Of a stretch of 59,590 nt of DNA, positions 44,629 through 53,009 are shown one piece after another. The translations under genes were made by a program, and so were the position numbers. Under the pieces are notes generated by a model. It was not told the origin of the DNA and made no database searches. It worked only from the letters and a program-made list of their open reading frames with translations. The DNA lies in NCBI GenBank assembly GCA_949290865.1, contig CASETM010000099.1, positions 1 through 59,590 on the forward strand, written 5' to 3'. The DNA comes from an uncultured Bacillota bacterium. GTDB taxonomy: Bacteria; Bacillota_I; Bacilli_A; Erysipelotrichales; Coprobacillaceae. Within the stretch, counting starts at the first letter, position 1; each line of letters opens with the position of its first letter.

Positions 44629-46128
44629 ATGGAAAAGAAAAGCATGAAAACTCTAATCCATTTTCTGATTGGCTTCGCCATTATGATTGGATTTAGGTTT
44701 ATTCCAATAGGCGTGTTACCTGAAGTAACTGCGGTTGGAATGCAGGTACTAGGTGTTTTTATTGGAACAATCTATTTATGGACAACAGTTGATCCAATTT
44801 TAGGATCAATTGCATCAATGGTCATGTTAGGATTTACAGATTGGGCGTCAATGAACTATGTTCTACTTCAAGGTTTTGGAAACGCAGTTCTTGTTCAATG
44901 TTTATTTCTGATGATCATTATGGGTGGTTTAACTGACAGAAAAATCAATGCCTATATTGCCCGTTTTATTTTAACAAGAAAAATGATTGAAGGAAAACCT
45001 TGGATCTTTACCGGTGCGATTGTTTATGGAAGTTATTTAATGTCAGTATTTGTTGGGTGTTTTGCGCCAATTTTCTTGTTTTGGCCAGTTTTAACATCGG
45101 TTTATGAGGATGTAGGATTTAAGAAAACAGATTTATATCCTAAATTGATGACAATTATGGTTGTTATGGCTGCTTTGATCGGATTCCCAGTGCCACCTTA
45201 CATGGGAAATGGTTTAGCATTAATTGGTTTCTGGCAAGGCATCGCAGGAAATGCTATACAAAACGGAGCTAATCTTGTAGGTGCTACAATCAATACAGGT
45301 ACATATTTTGTTAGCCTTTTGATTTTAGGAGCTGTTTTATTACTTGCTTTGATTCTGTTGATGAAATTTGTCTTCAAGCCAGATGTGAAACCATTACAAA
45401 TGGTAAGTACAGAAATGTTAAATAAGAATCCATTACCACCAATGGATTTTTCACAGAAAACTTATTCAATTGTTTATGTGTTTATGATTTTATGTATGTT
45501 GCTTCCTACATTGATTTCAGGAGTACCATTTTTAGAATTTATTCAGACGAATACATATGGTATCGGTTTGGTTATTACTGTTATCTTATTAGTTATTAGA
45601 CATAATGGTGAACCATTATTAAGATTTAATCCAGTTATGTCAACAAAAATTAACTGGGGTACATATTTTATCATTGCAGCAGCTTTAATCATTGGTACGG
45701 CATTAACTTCTTCACCTATTGAAGGAACGACACAGGCAACAGGTATTACAGAATTTTTAAATGCTGTTTTATCACCTATTTTTTCTGGTATGTCAGGTAC
45801 AATTTTTACAGTGGTTATTCTATTGACAGCTGTAGTATTGACAAATATTTGTAATTCATTGGTTATTGGTATGATTCTGCAGCCAGTTATCTTATCATAT
45901 TGTGCTAATTCTGGAGCAGCTGCTGCACCAATTATCACATTATTGATTTTCACGGTTTTATTGACAGCGGCTATTACTCCAGCTGCATCACCATTTGCGG
46001 CAATGATGTTTGGTAATAAAGAGTTTTTAACAAATGGTGACATCTATAAATACTGTTCAATCATGGTTGTTTTGGAATTAGTGATTATCGTAGTTGTAGG
46101 TATTCCATTTATTAGTATTTTAATGTAA
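44629..46128 (+). CDS. SLC13/DASS-family anion permease
   Basis: A 499-residue membrane protein with about 12 helices and the SLC13 (divalent anion:Na+ symporter) arrangement: two similar halves, re-entrant segments around 165-195 and 410-440, and the ITPAASPFAAMMFG motif near 442-455. Substrates in the family are dicarboxylates, citrate or sulfate. AGGAATGAGGG lies just upstream as the ribosome binding site. It heads an apparent operon with thioredoxin reductase, thioredoxin and two sulfotransferases, so a sulfate, sulfate ester or linked anion is the reasonable guess, but this is inference. Confidence 0.88.
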   Translation: MEKKSMKTLIHFLIGFAIMIGFRFIPIGVLPEVTAVGMQVLGVFIGTIYLWTTVDPILGSIASMVMLGFTDWASMNYVLLQGFGNAVLVQCLFLMIIMGGLTDRKINAYIARFILTRKMIEGKPWIFTGAIVYGSYLMSVFVGCFAPIFLFWPVLTSVYEDVGFKKTDLYPKLMTIMVVMAALIGFPVPPYMGNGLALIGFWQGIAGNAIQNGANLVGATINTGTYFVSLLILGAVLLLALILLMKFVFKPDVKPLQMVSTEMLNKNPLPPMDFSQKTYSIVYVFMILCMLLPTLISGVPFLEFIQTNTYGIGLVITVILLVIRHNGEPLLRFNPVMSTKINWGTYFIIAAALIIGTALTSSPIEGTTQATGITEFLNAVLSPIFSGMSGTIFTVVILLTAVVLTNICNSLVIGMILQPVILSYCANSGAAAAPIITLLIFTVLLTAAITPAASPFAAMMFGNKEFLTNGDIYKYCSIMVVLELVIIVVVGIPFISILM

Positions 46129-46206
46129 GGAAGTATACTATCTTTTTGGGTTGTTAATTACTTATTGAGAGTATAAAATAAAAGTAATGAGAGGGAGGTC
46201 TCTTTA

Positions 46207-47121
46207 ATGAACCAATATGATTTAGTGATTATCGGGTCTGGTCCAGCAGGAATGACTGCTGCTATTTATGGAGCTAGAGCTGATTTGAAAGTTTTAATGT
46301 TAGATAAATTGGCACCAGGTGGACAAATTATTAATACTAATGAAATTCAAAATTATACTGGTGTTGGAACGATCAATGGTGCTGAACTGGCAATGAATAT
46401 GTTTACGCATACACAGGAATTAAATGTCGAATTTGATTATGGAACCGTCTGCTCAATCGAAGCAGAAGGTGATGTGAAGAAGATTCACATTGAAGAAGAT
46501 CCTGATAAGATTATCGAATGTAAAGCAGTGATTATTGCAACAGGAACAACTAACAGAAAACTAAATATTGAAAAAGAAGAACAGTTTATTGGAAATGGGA
46601 TTAGTTTCTGTGCAATCTGTGATGGCGCATTTTATACAGGAAAAGATGTTGTTGTCATTGGTGGGGGGAATTCTGCAGTAGAAGAATCTATTTATTTGGC
46701 AAGTATGGTAAAATCATTAACTATTGTTACGATGTTTGATTTGACTGCGGATCCAATTGCTTGTGACAAATTACGTTCACTTGATAATGTTAAAGTTTAT
46801 CCATATCAGGATGTACTAGAATTTTTAGGAGATTCTTCATTAGAAGGGATTCATTTTAAATCGACAAAGACAGGTGAAGAAACAATATTAAAATGTGATG
46901 GTGTCTTTGAATATATAGGATTATTACCAGTGACTGATTTTGTTAAGGATCTTGGTATTACAAATGATTATGGTTATATTGAAGTCAACGAAAAAATGGA
47001 AACAAAGATACCAGGAATCTATGGTGCTGGAGACTGTATTACAAAGAATCTAAGACAAGTAATAACAGCTTGTGCTGATGGTGCTATAGCAGCTCAAGAA
47101 GCATCACGTTACATTAAATAG
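46207..47121 (+). CDS. Thioredoxin reductase-like flavoprotein
   Basis: A 304-residue FAD enzyme with the low-Mr thioredoxin reductase fold: FAD motif IIGSGPAGMTAA near 8-19, redox CAIC near 135-138, GGGNSAVEE for the second nucleotide near 151-159, and FAD-binding GIYGAGDC near 271-278. The HRRxxxR signature that binds the NADPH 2'-phosphate is replaced by TMFDLTA near 176-182, so NADPH use is doubtful; NADH or ferredoxin are options. GAGGGAGG sets ATG 46207. The adjacent thioredoxin, 12 bases on, is the obvious partner. Confidence 0.92.
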   Translation: MNQYDLVIIGSGPAGMTAAIYGARADLKVLMLDKLAPGGQIINTNEIQNYTGVGTINGAELAMNMFTHTQELNVEFDYGTVCSIEAEGDVKKIHIEEDPDKIIECKAVIIATGTTNRKLNIEKEEQFIGNGISFCAICDGAFYTGKDVVVIGGGNSAVEESIYLASMVKSLTIVTMFDLTADPIACDKLRSLDNVKVYPYQDVLEFLGDSSLEGIHFKSTKTGEETILKCDGVFEYIGLLPVTDFVKDLGITNDYGYIEVNEKMETKIPGIYGAGDCITKNLRQVITACADGAIAAQEASRYIK

Positions 47122-47133
47122 GAGGGTATAAGG

Positions 47134-47445
47134 ATGTTAAAAGAAATTGAAAGTACTGAATTCGAAGAATTAACTTCTACTGGTGTAGCAGTTGTAGATT
47201 TTTTCTCTACGACTTGTGGACCATGTAAAATGTTATCGTTTGTATTAAACGATGTTGAAAAAGCGATAGGAGATAAAGTCAAAATCTTAAAAGTTGATTT
47301 TGACAAAAATAAAGATTTAACTGCTCAGTATGCTGTTAAAGGATATCCAACTTTAATTTTCATGAAAGATGGTGCTGAAGTAAAAAGAATGCAAGGATTA
47401 CAACAAAAACCAGCAATCATCAAAGCTATTGAAGAATTACTATAG
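47134..47445 (+). CDS. Thioredoxin
   Basis: A 103-residue thioredoxin with the classical CGPC active site near 31-34, though the preceding tryptophan is replaced (FFSTTCGPCK). The cis-proline motif GYPTLIFMKDG is intact. There is no signal peptide, so it is cytoplasmic. Ribosome binding site TAGGAGGG at 47120-47127. It forms a reductase-thioredoxin pair immediately upstream of the sulfotransferases, with a hairpin in between that may lower or separate expression. Confidence 0.93.
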   Translation: MLKEIESTEFEELTSTGVAVVDFFSTTCGPCKMLSFVLNDVEKAIGDKVKILKVDFDKNKDLTAQYAVKGYPTLIFMKDGAEVKRMQGLQQKPAIIKAIEELL

Positions 47446-47455
47446 TTTTAAAGAT

Positions 47456-47485
47456 AAGCTGTGCTTTGTCCACAGCTTTCTTTTA
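47456..47485 (+). terminator. Hairpin between trx and the first sulfotransferase gene
   Basis: AAGCTGTG (47456-47463) pairs with CACAGCTT (47471-47478), followed by TCTTTT. It could be a partial terminator or an mRNA processing or stability element within the operon. Confidence 0.55.
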
Positions 47486-47514
47486 AATAAAATAAAAGAA
47501 AAGGAGAAGTAAAA

Positions 47515-49383
47515 ATGGCTGAAAAAATTAATTATTTATCAATTGAACATTTGATTCCAAGACAGGCTAAAGCTGAAAAAGCAATGCTGGAAGAATTTGA
47601 AAATGGAAATTACACAATTGATAACCCATTAGTTAAATATAATGTATATTTAATTAATCCATTATCTGCTGTTGTTTTATTCAACACAGAACAAGAAGTT
47701 GCGGTGACTGTAAGAGTATTAGGAAAAACAAAAGAAGCAACAATTACACATACTTTCCCAAAGGCAAAGAAACATATTTTACCAATTGTTGGTTTATATT
47801 CTGATTACTCTAATAAAGTAGAAATTGAACTTTACAGAGGTAAAAAGACAACTGTTACTATTGATACACCAGATGTATTTAATGGTGAAAAAGTTGTTAA
47901 TTATATGAAAACAACTGCTGAATATCTTGAAGATAATATTATCATTGTTTCACCTGCAGGAGAAAAACTTTCAACAGGTTTTGATTATGCTGGTGATGCA
48001 AGATGGCATATGAATGTACCAACTGTATTTGATTTGAAACGTTTAAAAAATGGAAATTTATTATGTGGAACTGAAAGATTATTAAAGTTATCTTATTACA
48101 TGTCAGGTCTTTATGAAATGTCTATGGTAGGAAAAATCTATAAAGAATATCGTATTCCTGGTGGATATCATCATGACCAGTTTGAAATGCCAGATGGAAA
48201 TCTACTTGTTCTTACTGAAGATTTAAGAACTGATACAGTTGAAGACATGTGTGTCCTAATCAATAGAGAAACTGGTGAAGTGATGAAAACCTGGGATTAT
48301 AAGAAATTCCTAGATCCTAATAAAGTTGGAAAATCAGGAAGTTGGACAGATGAAGACTGGTTCCATAACAATGCGGTGTGGTATGATGAAAATACAAATT
48401 CATTAACTTTCTCAGGACGACATATTGATGGTATGGTCAATATTGATTTTGATTCAGGTGAATTGAATTGGATTATCGGGGATCCAGAAGGATGGGATGA
48501 ATCATATCAGAAATATTTCTTTAAACCAATTGGTAATAACTTTGAATGGCAGTATGAACAGCATGCAAACCTGATTACTCCTAATGGTGATGTTATGTGT
48601 TTTGATAACCACCATTATGGTTCAAAAAACCCAGATAAATTTGCTAAAGCTGAAAACAGCTATTCAAGAGGTGTTAGATATCATATCAATACAGATGATA
48701 TGACAATTGAACAGGTTTGGCAGTATGGTAAAGGAAGAGGAGCAGAATTTTTCTCACCATATATCTGTAACGTAGAATATTATAATGAAGGACATTATAT
48801 GGTTCATTCAGGTGGTATTGCTTATGATAAAGATGGAAATCCTTCAGAAGCCTTAGGACCATTTGCAGCCCAAGCAGGAGGATCACTGACTTCAACAACA
48901 GTTGAAATCTGCAACGATATTGTGCAGTTGGAATTAAGTGTACCAGGTAATTATTACCGTGCTGAAAAACTGAAAATGTATGTACCAGGAACAAATCTGG
49001 AATTAGGAGAAGGAAAGATTTTAGGTCATCTTAATGAAACAAGAGAAATGGAAACTGAAGTTCCAGCAGAAGCTTGTGGTGAATATTTGCCAGAATTCTG
49101 TGAAGCAAGAATTGAAGATGAATTTGACAGATTTACATTCTATTCAAGATTTGTTAAAGGTGATTTAGTATTATTACAGTTAGAAAAAGGCGACGAAGTA
49201 CATAGATACTTTATTTCTACAACATCTCGCCCTGCAACAGCAATGTGTTGTGGTACTTTCTTGGATACTGATGACAGAAACACACGTACTTGTATCACAA
49301 AAACAGGATTATCAGGTACATATGATGTAAGAGTTATCATTAATGACAAGAAATACGAAACTGGTGTACAGATTGAATGTTAA
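47515..49383 (+). CDS. Arylsulfate sulfotransferase (first)
   Basis: A 622-residue PAPS-independent sulfotransferase that moves sulfate from an aryl sulfate to another phenol. It has an N-terminal beta domain (Arylsulfotran_N, about 30-120) and a six-bladed propeller. Conserved candidate catalytic residues: His219/His220 (GGYHHDQFEMPDGN), His284 (DWFHNNAV), His350 with Asn352 (EQHANLITPNGD), Arg385 or Arg388 (SRGVRY) and His431 (YMVHSGG), the likely sulfo-acceptor. There is no signal peptide, unlike the periplasmic E. coli enzyme. AAGGAGAAG at 47500-47508 sets the start. The next gene, 12 bases on, is its paralogue. Confidence 0.93.
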   Translation: MAEKINYLSIEHLIPRQAKAEKAMLEEFENGNYTIDNPLVKYNVYLINPLSAVVLFNTEQEVAVTVRVLGKTKEATITHTFPKAKKHILPIVGLYSDYSNKVEIELYRGKKTTVTIDTPDVFNGEKVVNYMKTTAEYLEDNIIIVSPAGEKLSTGFDYAGDARWHMNVPTVFDLKRLKNGNLLCGTERLLKLSYYMSGLYEMSMVGKIYKEYRIPGGYHHDQFEMPDGNLLVLTEDLRTDTVEDMCVLINRETGEVMKTWDYKKFLDPNKVGKSGSWTDEDWFHNNAVWYDENTNSLTFSGRHIDGMVNIDFDSGELNWIIGDPEGWDESYQKYFFKPIGNNFEWQYEQHANLITPNGDVMCFDNHHYGSKNPDKFAKAENSYSRGVRYHINTDDMTIEQVWQYGKGRGAEFFSPYICNVEYYNEGHYMVHSGGIAYDKDGNPSEALGPFAAQAGGSLTSTTVEICNDIVQLELSVPGNYYRAEKLKMYVPGTNLELGEGKILGHLNETREMETEVPAEACGEYLPEFCEARIEDEFDRFTFYSRFVKGDLVLLQLEKGDEVHRYFISTTSRPATAMCCGTFLDTDDRNTRTCITKTGLSGTYDVRVIINDKKYETGVQIEC

Positions 49384-49395
49384 GGAGGAAAATAA

Positions 49396-51261
49396 ATGGC
49401 AATAGATTATAGTTTTACAAAGAGCATTGTTGATCGCCAAAATGAAGCTGAAAAAGCAATGTTGGATGAATTTAAAAATGGAAATTATACTTTGAATAAT
49501 CCTTTGGTAAAATTAAATCCATATTTTATAAATCCTTTAGCAGCTGTTATCTGTTTTCATACTGATGAAGAAGTTGCGGTAACGATCAGAGTATTGGGAA
49601 AAGAGCCTGAAGGAACGATGGCTCATACTTTCCCGAAAGCAAAAGACCATGTTTTACCTGTTTTGGGATTATATGGTGACTATGAAAATAAAGTTGAAAT
49701 TGAACTTTACAGAGGAGCAAAAAATACGATCACGATTCAGACTGAACCTTTACCAGAAGATGTACCAGAGCTGGTTCATATGAAGACAACTTATAAATAT
49801 CTTCGTGATGAATTGATTTTTGTATCACCTGCACTAACTGATTTGGCGACAGGATTTGACTATAAAGGAGATGTCAGATGGCATATCAATATTCCAACAG
49901 TATTTGACATCAAACGTGCTAAAAATGGGAATATTTTGATTGGAACACACCGTCTTTTGAAAATTCCTTACTATATGTCTGGTATTTACGAAATGACAAT
50001 GGTTGGTAAGATTGTTAAAGAATATACGATTCCTGGTGGATATCACCATGACCAGTTTGAAATGCCGGATGGAAATCTGTTGATCTTAACTGAAGATCTA
50101 ACATCAGATACAGTTGAAGATATGTGTGTTTTGGTTGACAGAAATACCGGAGAAATTCTTAAAACTTGGGATTACAAAGATTTTCTGGATCCTAAAAAGA
50201 CAGCTGGAAGTGGCAGCCAGACAGATGAAGACTGGTTCCATAATAATGCCGTATGGTATGACGAAAATACGAATTCGTTGACTTTCTCAGGTCGTCATAT
50301 CGATGCAATGTGCAATATTGATTATGATACTGGCAAGTTAAACTGGATCATTGGTGATCCTGAAATGTGGCCAGAAGAATATCAGAAATATTTCTTTAAA
50401 CCAGTTGGTGATGGAGAATTTGACTGGCAGTATGAACAACATGCAAACCTGATTACACCTGATGGGGATGTTATGTGTTTTGATAATGGACATTTCCGTT
50501 CTAAAGTACCTGAAAAACGTATTTTGAATAAGGATAATTTCTCAAGAGGTGTTCGTTATAAAATTAATACTGACGATATGACAATTCAGCAGGTATGGCA
50601 ATATGGTAAAGAAAGAGGACAGGAATTCTTCTCACAATATATCTGTAATGTTGAATACTATAAAGAAGGACACTATATGGTTCACTCTGGTGGTATTCAG
50701 TACTATGGTGATGATGCCTCTGAACAGTTTGCTGCACTGATGCAGGATGATCCAAATGTCAGAACATATTCTACGACTGTAGAAGTGCTGGATGATGAAG
50801 TAATGTTAGAATTAAAAGTAAAAGGTAATTTCTATCGTGCTGAAAAACTTCATTTATACCATGACCAGGATAATCTGCCATTAGGAGATGGTATCCGTTT
50901 AGGACATATGGGTGTGACAAAAGAATTTGACACAATTATCCCAGCTGAATCAGCAAATGAACAGATTTCTCACATCTATGAAGCTTCTATTGAAGAAGAA
51001 GATGACAGATTCACTTTTAATGCTACTTTTGAATCAGGGCAGCTGGTTATGTTAATGCTAGAACAGGGGGATGAACAGCATGGTTACTTCATCTCAACAG
51101 CAAAAAATCAGTTTGCTGCATTATGTTGTGGAACATTCATTCAAAAAGACGCTAGAAAAGTATCATGTTCAGTGAATAAATATGGTTTAAAAGGAACTTA
51201 TGATATTCGTGTTATCGTAGATGATAAGAAATACGAAACAGGAATTCAAATTAAATGTTAA
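49396..51261 (+). CDS. Arylsulfate sulfotransferase (second)
   Basis: A 621-residue paralogue of the preceding enzyme, colinear over its full length. Candidate catalytic residues are kept: His217/His218, His282 (DWFHNNAV), His349 (EQHANLITPDGD), and His430 (YMVHSGG). No signal peptide or transmembrane segment is visible, so it too is cytoplasmic. TAAGGAGGA at 49381-49389 sets the start. The two differ most in the region after residue 440 and in the C-terminal third, which may give different acceptor or donor range. A terminator follows. The duplication may be old, as DNA identity is clearly partial. Confidence 0.93.
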   Translation: MAIDYSFTKSIVDRQNEAEKAMLDEFKNGNYTLNNPLVKLNPYFINPLAAVICFHTDEEVAVTIRVLGKEPEGTMAHTFPKAKDHVLPVLGLYGDYENKVEIELYRGAKNTITIQTEPLPEDVPELVHMKTTYKYLRDELIFVSPALTDLATGFDYKGDVRWHINIPTVFDIKRAKNGNILIGTHRLLKIPYYMSGIYEMTMVGKIVKEYTIPGGYHHDQFEMPDGNLLILTEDLTSDTVEDMCVLVDRNTGEILKTWDYKDFLDPKKTAGSGSQTDEDWFHNNAVWYDENTNSLTFSGRHIDAMCNIDYDTGKLNWIIGDPEMWPEEYQKYFFKPVGDGEFDWQYEQHANLITPDGDVMCFDNGHFRSKVPEKRILNKDNFSRGVRYKINTDDMTIQQVWQYGKERGQEFFSQYICNVEYYKEGHYMVHSGGIQYYGDDASEQFAALMQDDPNVRTYSTTVEVLDDEVMLELKVKGNFYRAEKLHLYHDQDNLPLGDGIRLGHMGVTKEFDTIIPAESANEQISHIYEASIEEEDDRFTFNATFESGQLVMLMLEQGDEQHGYFISTAKNQFAALCCGTFIQKDARKVSCSVNKYGLKGTYDIRVIVDDKKYETGIQIKC

Positions 51262-51304
51262 AGACATAGAAAAAGCATAACGCTCCGTGTCTGGAATGGA
51301 GGAT

Positions 51305-51343
51305 AAGGAATAGTTGGAGCATAGCAATAACTATTCCTTTTTT
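51305..51343 (+). terminator. Terminator of the sulfotransferase operon
   Basis: AAGGAATAGTT (51305-51315) and AACTATTCCTT (51329-51339) form an 11-bp stem, followed by T residues. Confidence 0.9.
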
Positions 51344-51380
51344 ATCGAATAAGGCTTTTGAAAAGAAAGGGTGAAAGAAA

Positions 51381-52088
51381 ATGCAAGACTATATTAGAAT
51401 CAAATCTAAATACAATCCAGATTTGGAATTGAAAGTTATTCCTGGACATTTTGCCAGTGACAGATTCCATGTAAATTATTATATTGAAATGTCATCATTA
51501 AAAATGAGACAAACTGATGCTAAAATGGTAGCACATGCCATGGCAGACCGATATATTGAAAAACTGGATATTGATGATAAAGTATTAGGACTGATTAATC
51601 CATCGGTTGTAGATATCGCAATTTCAGCTCAAAAAATTGATACGATTGTGTGTATGGATGGATGTGAAGTTATTGGCGCATATCTGGCTGATGAATTGAC
51701 TCGCGTTGGTGTACAGACAACGAATAAACATGGATGTTTTTATGTTATCACACCAGAATTTGATAACACTGGACAAATGGTTGTTAGAAACAATATTAAA
51801 AAAATGATCAATGGAAAAAATGTTCTGGTTGTTTTGGCCAGCGCGATGTCAGGACGTACAATTTCTAAAGCAATTGGAACAATCAAAGCTTATAATGGTA
51901 AGATTGCTGGACTGTCAGTTATTTTTGGTAATATTGATGAAATTGAAGGGCATAAGATCTATAAAGTCTTTAGCACGGAAGATTTGCCTGATTTTAAATT
52001 GTCATCACCTACTGACTGTGAAGCATGCAAAAAAGGAATCAAGCTGGATGCAGTAGTCAATTCTTATGGATATGAAGAATTAAAATAA
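51381..52088 (+). CDS. Orotate phosphoribosyltransferase-like protein
   Basis: A 235-residue protein with a PRTase-type fold: an acidic loop-like DGCEVIGAYLADEL near 93-106, and the PRPP-loop position VLVVLASAMSGRTISKAIG at about 148-166. In ordinary OPRTases this loop starts with two acids (VDDxxxTG); here it reads LASAMSGRT, so the usual Mg-PRPP acidic pair is missing. A C-terminal CEACKKG pair could bind zinc. It may be a PRTase relative with a changed substrate or a binding protein. It stands alone between two terminators after the sulfotransferase operon. GGGTGAAAG is the ribosome binding site. Confidence 0.72.
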   Translation: MQDYIRIKSKYNPDLELKVIPGHFASDRFHVNYYIEMSSLKMRQTDAKMVAHAMADRYIEKLDIDDKVLGLINPSVVDIAISAQKIDTIVCMDGCEVIGAYLADELTRVGVQTTNKHGCFYVITPEFDNTGQMVVRNNIKKMINGKNVLVVLASAMSGRTISKAIGTIKAYNGKIAGLSVIFGNIDEIEGHKIYKVFSTEDLPDFKLSSPTDCEACKKGIKLDAVVNSYGYEELK

Positions 52089-52112
52089 AGGTCGCGATGA
52101 CCTTTATTTTTT
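52083..52112. terminator. Bidirectional terminator
   Basis: AAATAAAGGTC (52083-52093), loop GCGAT, GACCTTTATTT (52099-52109), with T on one side and A on the other, between convergent genes. Confidence 0.85.
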
Positions 52113-52629
52113 AGCGGAAATTTTTAATGATATGTGAGCCGGCTTTGGAATAAATAAGTTGAGCAATGATACCTATTGCTGCTCCCGATACTGTACCTAT
52201 ACATAGCAGGTAAGGCAGATAGTATAGGAAAACGGATGTATCAAAGAATATCATGGCAATAAGCAGTTGGCCGATGTTATGAAATATGCCACCAATAATA
52301 GAAACAGTATAATTGGAAAAAAGGTGTGTTTTATAGGCGATTGTCATCATTACCAGCGAAAGGATTCCACCTGCCAGACTGTAAATCATCATATAGAGAT
52401 TTGTAAATGCTGCGGCAACAAGAAAAACCCGCAGGATCAAAACAAGCAGAGCGCTTTGAAAACCAAAGCTGAACAACAGTATGATACTGGTTATGTTAGC
52501 AAGCCCAATTTTGGCTCCTGGGATGCCAAATTGAAAAGGAATCATTGATTCAATATAGCTTAAAATGATGGCGATAGCGCAAAATAAAGCCAAATAGCAC
52601 ATCTTTTTTATATCAATATGTTTTGTCAT
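52111..52629 (-). CDS. Gx transporter family protein (HepS1-type)
   Basis: A 172-residue membrane protein with about five helices, of the Gx-transporter/heptaprenyl-diphosphate-synthase-component-I-like family: IPFQFGIPGAKIGLANITSIILL near 30-52, the glycine-rich motif giving the name. ECF S-component-like membrane topology. ATG 52629 is chosen because AAGGTGAAC on the minus strand precedes it; a GTG at 52647 is less likely. It overlaps the NusG-domain-II gene end, so the two are coupled. This pair is regularly seen beside ApbE and Rnf genes in gut Firmicutes, which fits here. Role unproven. Confidence 0.86.
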   Translation of the reverse strand: MTKHIDIKKMCYLALFCAIAIILSYIESMIPFQFGIPGAKIGLANITSIILLFSFGFQSALLVLILRVFLVAAAFTNLYMMIYSLAGGILSLVMMTIAYKTHLFSNYTVSIIGGIFHNIGQLLIAMIFFDTSVFLYYLPYLLCIGTVSGAAIGIIAQLIYSKAGSHIIKNFR

Positions 52630-52969
52630 CGAGTTCACCTTCTTCACCTGTTATCTCAATAATAAGCTTATGAGGCAGGCAAATAATACTGGCTCCAGCT
52701 TTTGAAATGTGACCTTGTTGAATACAGGTTTTATCAGGACATGTTGCCTGATCCATATAGACTTCATAATTTTTAATAATGATGATATTTTCATCATTGA
52801 TATTGATGGTCTGATCATGATTGAGATCGTATATACCATATAATTCACGATCGATCGTAATTTTTACATGATATCCTGGATTACTTTTCTGAAATAAAAA
52901 TAAACAAACAATAACAACAATGACTGTTATTATGATGATCAGATCATATTTTAAAGTTTTTTTCATCAT
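52613..52969 (-). CDS. NusG domain II-containing membrane-anchored protein
   Basis: A 118-residue protein with one N-terminal membrane helix (about 5-27) and an outside beta domain of the NusG_II type ending with the cysteine motif CPDKTCIQQGHISKAGASIICL (residues 75-96, here quoted in parts: CPDKTC and IICLPHKL). It is not NusG itself. Start ATG 52969 with GGAGA on the minus strand. It shares a divergent 40-base promoter region with apbE and is coupled to the Gx transporter. The conserved neighbourhood suggests a role near extracytoplasmic flavinylation or redox, not established. Confidence 0.87.
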   Translation of the reverse strand: MMKKTLKYDLIIIITVIVVIVCLFLFQKSNPGYHVKITIDRELYGIYDLNHDQTININDENIIIIKNYEVYMDQATCPDKTCIQQGHISKAGASIICLPHKLIIEITGEEGELDDKTY

Positions 52970-53009
52970 TGAAATTCTCCGTGTTATAATGATCAGTAGG
53001 AGGCATACC

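Noticed and set aside
45543-46043. A 166-codon minus-strand frame opposite the SLC13 permease
   Set aside because: It is a shadow of the permease; low-complexity Val/Ile/Ala content arises from the complementary membrane codons.
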